From the NCBI GenBank assembly GCA_012519465.1, contig JAAYQD010000221.1, positions 1 to 17,063 on the forward strand: a DNA stretch of 17,063 nucleotides, read 5' to 3'. The notes under the pieces are model-generated. The model worked only from the letters and a program-made list of their open reading frames with translations, was not told where the DNA came from and did no database searches. Origin of the DNA: Candidatus Cloacimonadota bacterium. Lineage in GTDB: Bacteria > Cloacimonadota > Cloacimonadia > Cloacimonadales > Cloacimonadaceae. Positions 14,536-17,063 of the stretch are shown here, piece by piece. Numbering within the stretch: the stretch's first letter is position 1; each line of letters starts with the position of its first letter. A program made the translations under genes and the position numbers.

Positions 14536-15480
14536 CTATACCTTATTCTTTTTTTGATAATATTCATACAGGATACGGGATTCATCCACGCTATCCAGAT
14601 TCAGCGCCAAGGCCTCATTGGGTCTATACACGGTGCTATCCTTGGCAAAAAGGTAATCATTTCCCTCAAAGCGAACCCTGCGCAAGCGCCCATCTTCCAC
14701 CTGCAAGCCATCTTCTTCCCAGGATAGATGACGTGCGCTATACAGGAAGATCAGCCAATCCCGATACTTTTCCAACAGTTCTGTCTGATCGTCCAAAAGG
14801 TCTGCACGCTCAAATTCCAGATCATCAAAATATCGGTTCCGCTCACCCAAGAGCAGCTCCAGGATGCCGTTTTCCGCGCGCATAAAGCTTTCTTTGAGAA
14901 GGCTATCCAGCTTGGCAAGGGAATACTCCTCCTCTTCATGGGCAGCATCCAAGCTGCGGCAATAGCCGGCACACAGCCCTTCATCCAACTTTTCACAGGG
15001 CCAATCCGTGGTTTCACAGCTGGGCAAACGCAGTATCCTCGCCACGGTATCCATCACATCCACCAGAAAGAATCTATCCCGAAAAGGACCCACATACAGC
15101 CAATCATCATTGGTATCCTCAGCTATTTTGAGAAAGGGAAAGACCTGGGAATTGAGCGCCAGATACGCATAGTCTTTCCAGGGGCGGAAGTTGCTTTGCA
15201 GGGAAGGGTTTAGGTTTTGCAGCCCCACCTTGTATGCCACCAGAGTATCCAGGGCGGATTCGTATTGCCACACCTGCATTTGGGTGCATGCGTCCATCAG
15301 CTCGCCCACGCTGCCATCCTCATCAGCCATCTGCAAAAGATAGTTGATACGCCTCTTCACATTGCCGGCATATCCGAGGTGCAACACCTCATCATCCCGC
15401 TTTAGTGCAATCAAGCTCCAGCCGCTGGGGATGCTGGTGAAATCCTGAAAATCCTTCTTTTTTATAATAATACTCTGCAT
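14536..15480 (-). CDS. UvrC N-terminal-like protein: degenerate GIY-YIG, four-Cys cluster and UVR motif, no C-terminal nuclease
   Basis: A 314-residue protein resembling the first half of UvrC, or Cho. Residues 17-50 align with GIY-YIG (P-S-G-W-S-L-I then E-V-L-H-L-G-Y-A-G-N-V-K-R-R-I), but the GVY tyrosine is S and the YVG tyrosine is H. E74 and R43/R44 may be kept. F-P-F-L-K-I (114-119) and L-Y-V-G-P-F (128-133) match UvrC Y-P-Y-I-K and Y-F-G-P-Y. Four cysteines, C155-x6-C162-x7-C170-x3-C174, match the region that binds an iron-sulfur cluster in E. coli UvrC. D-D-L-E-F-E-R-A-D-L-L-D-D-Q (219-232) is a UVR (UvrB-contact) motif. The RNase H-like 5' nuclease and HhH domains of UvrC are missing. 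Incision activity is doubtful; a UvrB-binding or regulatory role is an inference. It is first in a five-gene operon. Confidence 0.75.
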   Translation of the reverse strand: MQSIIIKKKDFQDFTSIPSGWSLIALKRDDEVLHLGYAGNVKRRINYLLQMADEDGSVGELMDACTQMQVWQYESALDTLVAYKVGLQNLNPSLQSNFRPWKDYAYLALNSQVFPFLKIAEDTNDDWLYVGPFRDRFFLVDVMDTVARILRLPSCETTDWPCEKLDEGLCAGYCRSLDAAHEEEEYSLAKLDSLLKESFMRAENGILELLLGERNRYFDDLEFERADLLDDQTELLEKYRDWLIFLYSARHLSWEEDGLQVEDGRLRRVRFEGNDYLFAKDSTVYRPNEALALNLDSVDESRILYEYYQKKNKV

Positions 15481-15623
15481 AGTTCCAGTATTCTGGATGC
15501 TTTATTTGTGTCAACTACTATGCGTAGATTTATCATTCAGAATCGATTTGCCCAATTCATATCTTGACACAGCCCGCTCGTTTTCATTCTTGGCATAAAC
15601 AAGCTAAGTGACTGAGGTTTATG
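15481..15623. promoter_or_regulatory. Divergent promoter region between the UvrC-like operon and ettA
   Basis: On the minus strand, TTGACA (complement of 15509-15514) is followed after 16 nt by AATACT, only 6 nt before the UvrC-like ATG, so that transcript would be leaderless or nearly so; no good ribosome site is present. On the plus strand, TTGACA (15564-15569) points to ettA, but its -10 is weak (CATTCT at 15585-15590, spacer 15). The two -35s form an exact inverted repeat, TGTGTCAA (15507-15514) and TTGACACA (15564-15571). Confidence 0.45.
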
Positions 15624-17063
15624 ATGGATGACAAGAAAGTAATATATTCAATGTCCGGTATCGGCAAAGTGGTGGATGGCAAGCGCTATATCCTCAAAGA
15701 TATCTGGCTGGGCTACTATTACGGTGCCAAAATAGGCGTTGTGGGGCTCAATGGCTCCGGCAAAAGCACCCTGCTGAAGATCATGGCGGGTTTGGATAAC
15801 GATTATATCGGCACTGTGGCGATGTCCAAGGGCTACAGCGTTGGTTATTTGGAACAAGACCCACAGCTGGATCCCGAAAGGACGGTGCTGCAGATAGTGC
15901 AGGAAGGCGTGGCGGAAACAGTTGCCTTGCTTGCACGCTTTGATGAGATCAACAACCGCTTTGCAGAGCCCATGAGCGATGATGAGATGAATGCGCTCCT
16001 GGAAGAGCAGGGCAAGGTGCAGGATCAATTGGATGCCGCCAACGCCTGGGATTTGGACAGCCGCCTGGAATTGGCTATGGACGCTCTGCGCTGTCCCCCA
16101 TCGGATTTGCAAATCAAGCATATCTCCGGTGGTGAACGCAGACGGGTGGCGCTGTGCCGCCTCCTATTACAAGAGCCGGATATCCTGCTTTTGGATGAAC
16201 CCACCAACCACTTGGATGCAGAAACCGTGCTCTGGCTGGAGCGCCATCTGAAGCAATATAAGGGCACCGTGATCTCCGTGACTCACGATCGCTATTTTCT
16301 GGATAACGTGGCAGGCTGGATTTTGGAGCTGGACCGCGGCGAAGGCATCCCTTACGAGGGCAATTATTCCAGTTGGCTGGAGCAAAAACAGATTCGTCTG
16401 GCAAACGAAGCCAAGGGCGAAAGCCGCCGTCAAAAGATGCTTGCCGATGAATTGGAATGGATCCGCAGCAGTCCCAAGGCAAGGCAGGCAAAGAGCAAAG
16501 CCAGAATCCAAAACTTTGAAAAGCTGGCAGCCGTCCAATACCGCAAGGAAAACACCACCGATCAGATCATCATCTTCCCGGGACCGCATCTGGGCAATAA
16601 GGTGATCCAAGCGCAGGGTATCTCCAAGGCTTATGATGAGAAAATCCTGTATGAAAACCTGGATTTTGACCTCCCCCGCGGCGGCATTATCGGCGTGATT
16701 GGTCCCAATGGAGCCGGCAAATCCACCCTCTTTCAGATGATCATGGGGCAGGTGACGCCTGATTCCGGCAGCTTTGACATCGGCGAAACGGTCAAATTCT
16801 CCTACGTGGATCAAGCCCGGGATATGGATACCGATCAAACCCTTTTGGAGCTGATCGGCGAAGGCCATGATATCCTCAAGATAGGCGATAGGGAAATCAA
16901 TGCCCGCGAGTATATCAGCAAGTTCAATTTCTCATCCAAAGACCACATCAAACCCCTCAATATCCTCAGCGGTGGGGAGAAAAACCGGGCATACCTGGCG
17001 CTCACCCTGCAGGCTGGCGGCAATGTGCTGCTCTTGGACGAACCTACCAACGATCTGGATGTA
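15624..17063 (+). CDS. ettA: Energy-dependent translational throttle protein EttA (ABC-F), 3' end outside the window
   Basis: 480 residues of an expected 550 or so are present, and the frame is open to the window end. EttA binds the ribosomal E site and gates entry into elongation according to the ATP/ADP ratio. ABC1 shows Walker A G-L-N-G-S-G-K-S (41-48), the signature H-I-S-G-G-E-R-R-R-V-A-L-C-R-L-L-L, Walker B L-L-L-D-E-P-T-N-H-L-D and V-T-H-D-R-Y-F-L-D-N-V-A-G-W-I-L-E-L-D-R-G. A charged P-site-tRNA-interaction linker (E-G-N-Y-S-S-W-L-E-Q-K onward) follows. ABC2 has G-P-N-G-A-G-K-S-T-L-F, I-L-S-G-G-E-K-N-R and L-L-L-D-E-P-T-N-D-L-D, where the window stops. The match to E. coli EttA is strong along the whole length. 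Of two ATGs, 15624 is preferred because GAGG (15614-15617) is 6 nt away, against 3 nt for 15621. Confidence 0.96.
   Translation, partial: MDDKKVIYSMSGIGKVVDGKRYILKDIWLGYYYGAKIGVVGLNGSGKSTLLKIMAGLDNDYIGTVAMSKGYSVGYLEQDPQLDPERTVLQIVQEGVAETVALLARFDEINNRFAEPMSDDEMNALLEEQGKVQDQLDAANAWDLDSRLELAMDALRCPPSDLQIKHISGGERRRVALCRLLLQEPDILLLDEPTNHLDAETVLWLERHLKQYKGTVISVTHDRYFLDNVAGWILELDRGEGIPYEGNYSSWLEQKQIRLANEAKGESRRQKMLADELEWIRSSPKARQAKSKARIQNFEKLAAVQYRKENTTDQIIIFPGPHLGNKVIQAQGISKAYDEKILYENLDFDLPRGGIIGVIGPNGAGKSTLFQMIMGQVTPDSGSFDIGETVKFSYVDQARDMDTDQTLLELIGEGHDILKIGDREINAREYISKFNFSSKDHIKPLNILSGGEKNRAYLALTLQAGGNVLLLDEPTNDLDV

Overview
This window looks like chromosomal DNA from a Gram-negative (diderm) anaerobe-type bacterium, and the best guess is a member of Candidatus Cloacimonadota or a relative in the FCB group. 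The clues are a secreted protein ending in a Por/type IX-like (FlgD-Ig-like) C-terminal sorting domain, a lipid A kinase (LpxK), and a HrcA/CIRCE-controlled hrcA-grpE-dnaK-dnaJ operon. Taxonomy is inferred from gene style, since there is no rRNA in the window. The left third (about 1-5200) is visibly more AT-rich and carries accessory secreted proteins. The rest (about 5440 to the end) is denser, less AT-rich and made of recognisable core genes.

Left region: a minus-strand gene (18-1031) for an exported beta-rich protein with a C-terminal sorting domain faces a plus-strand cluster (1623-5195) across a 590-nt divergent intergenic region. That region contains good minus-strand promoters and a set of 11-nt tandem repeats that form an inverted repeat. 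The plus cluster encodes two colinear paralogues of a signal peptide plus FTP/PepSY-like propeptide, followed by a HExxH metalloprotease-like domain joined to a beta-sandwich and a von Willebrand A (MIDAS) domain. The second propeptide and the catalytic part are in one reading frame, separated only by an amber codon (3240-3242). The second propeptide appears to start at CTG, and the vWA end looks truncated beside short repeats. This is either a decaying secreted protease locus or a protease whose prodomain and catalytic part are made as separate or readthrough products.

Middle: a sigma70-type promoter and a CIRCE operator precede hrcA-grpE-dnaK-dnaJ-rsmE (5445-10994), a classic repressor-controlled heat-shock operon with a 16S rRNA methyltransferase at its end. 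It meets the next operon tail to tail with a 37-bp overlap that holds a perfect 8-bp inverted repeat.

Right: a tightly packed minus-strand operon reads from 15480 down to 10958: a UvrC-like protein with no C-terminal nuclease and a degenerate GIY-YIG, then purC, a single-domain response regulator, lpxK (GTG start) and a DASS/SLC13-type transporter. Junctions are +3, +1, -4 and -4 nt, so expression is probably coupled although the functions are unrelated. Divergent from it is ettA, the ABC-F translation factor, cut off by the window end inside its second Walker B motif.

The items most worth a second look are the amber-split protease/vWA locus with its duplicated propeptide, the catalytically doubtful UvrC-like protein that keeps its four cysteines and UVR motif, and the tandem/inverted repeat between the divergent secreted-protein genes.
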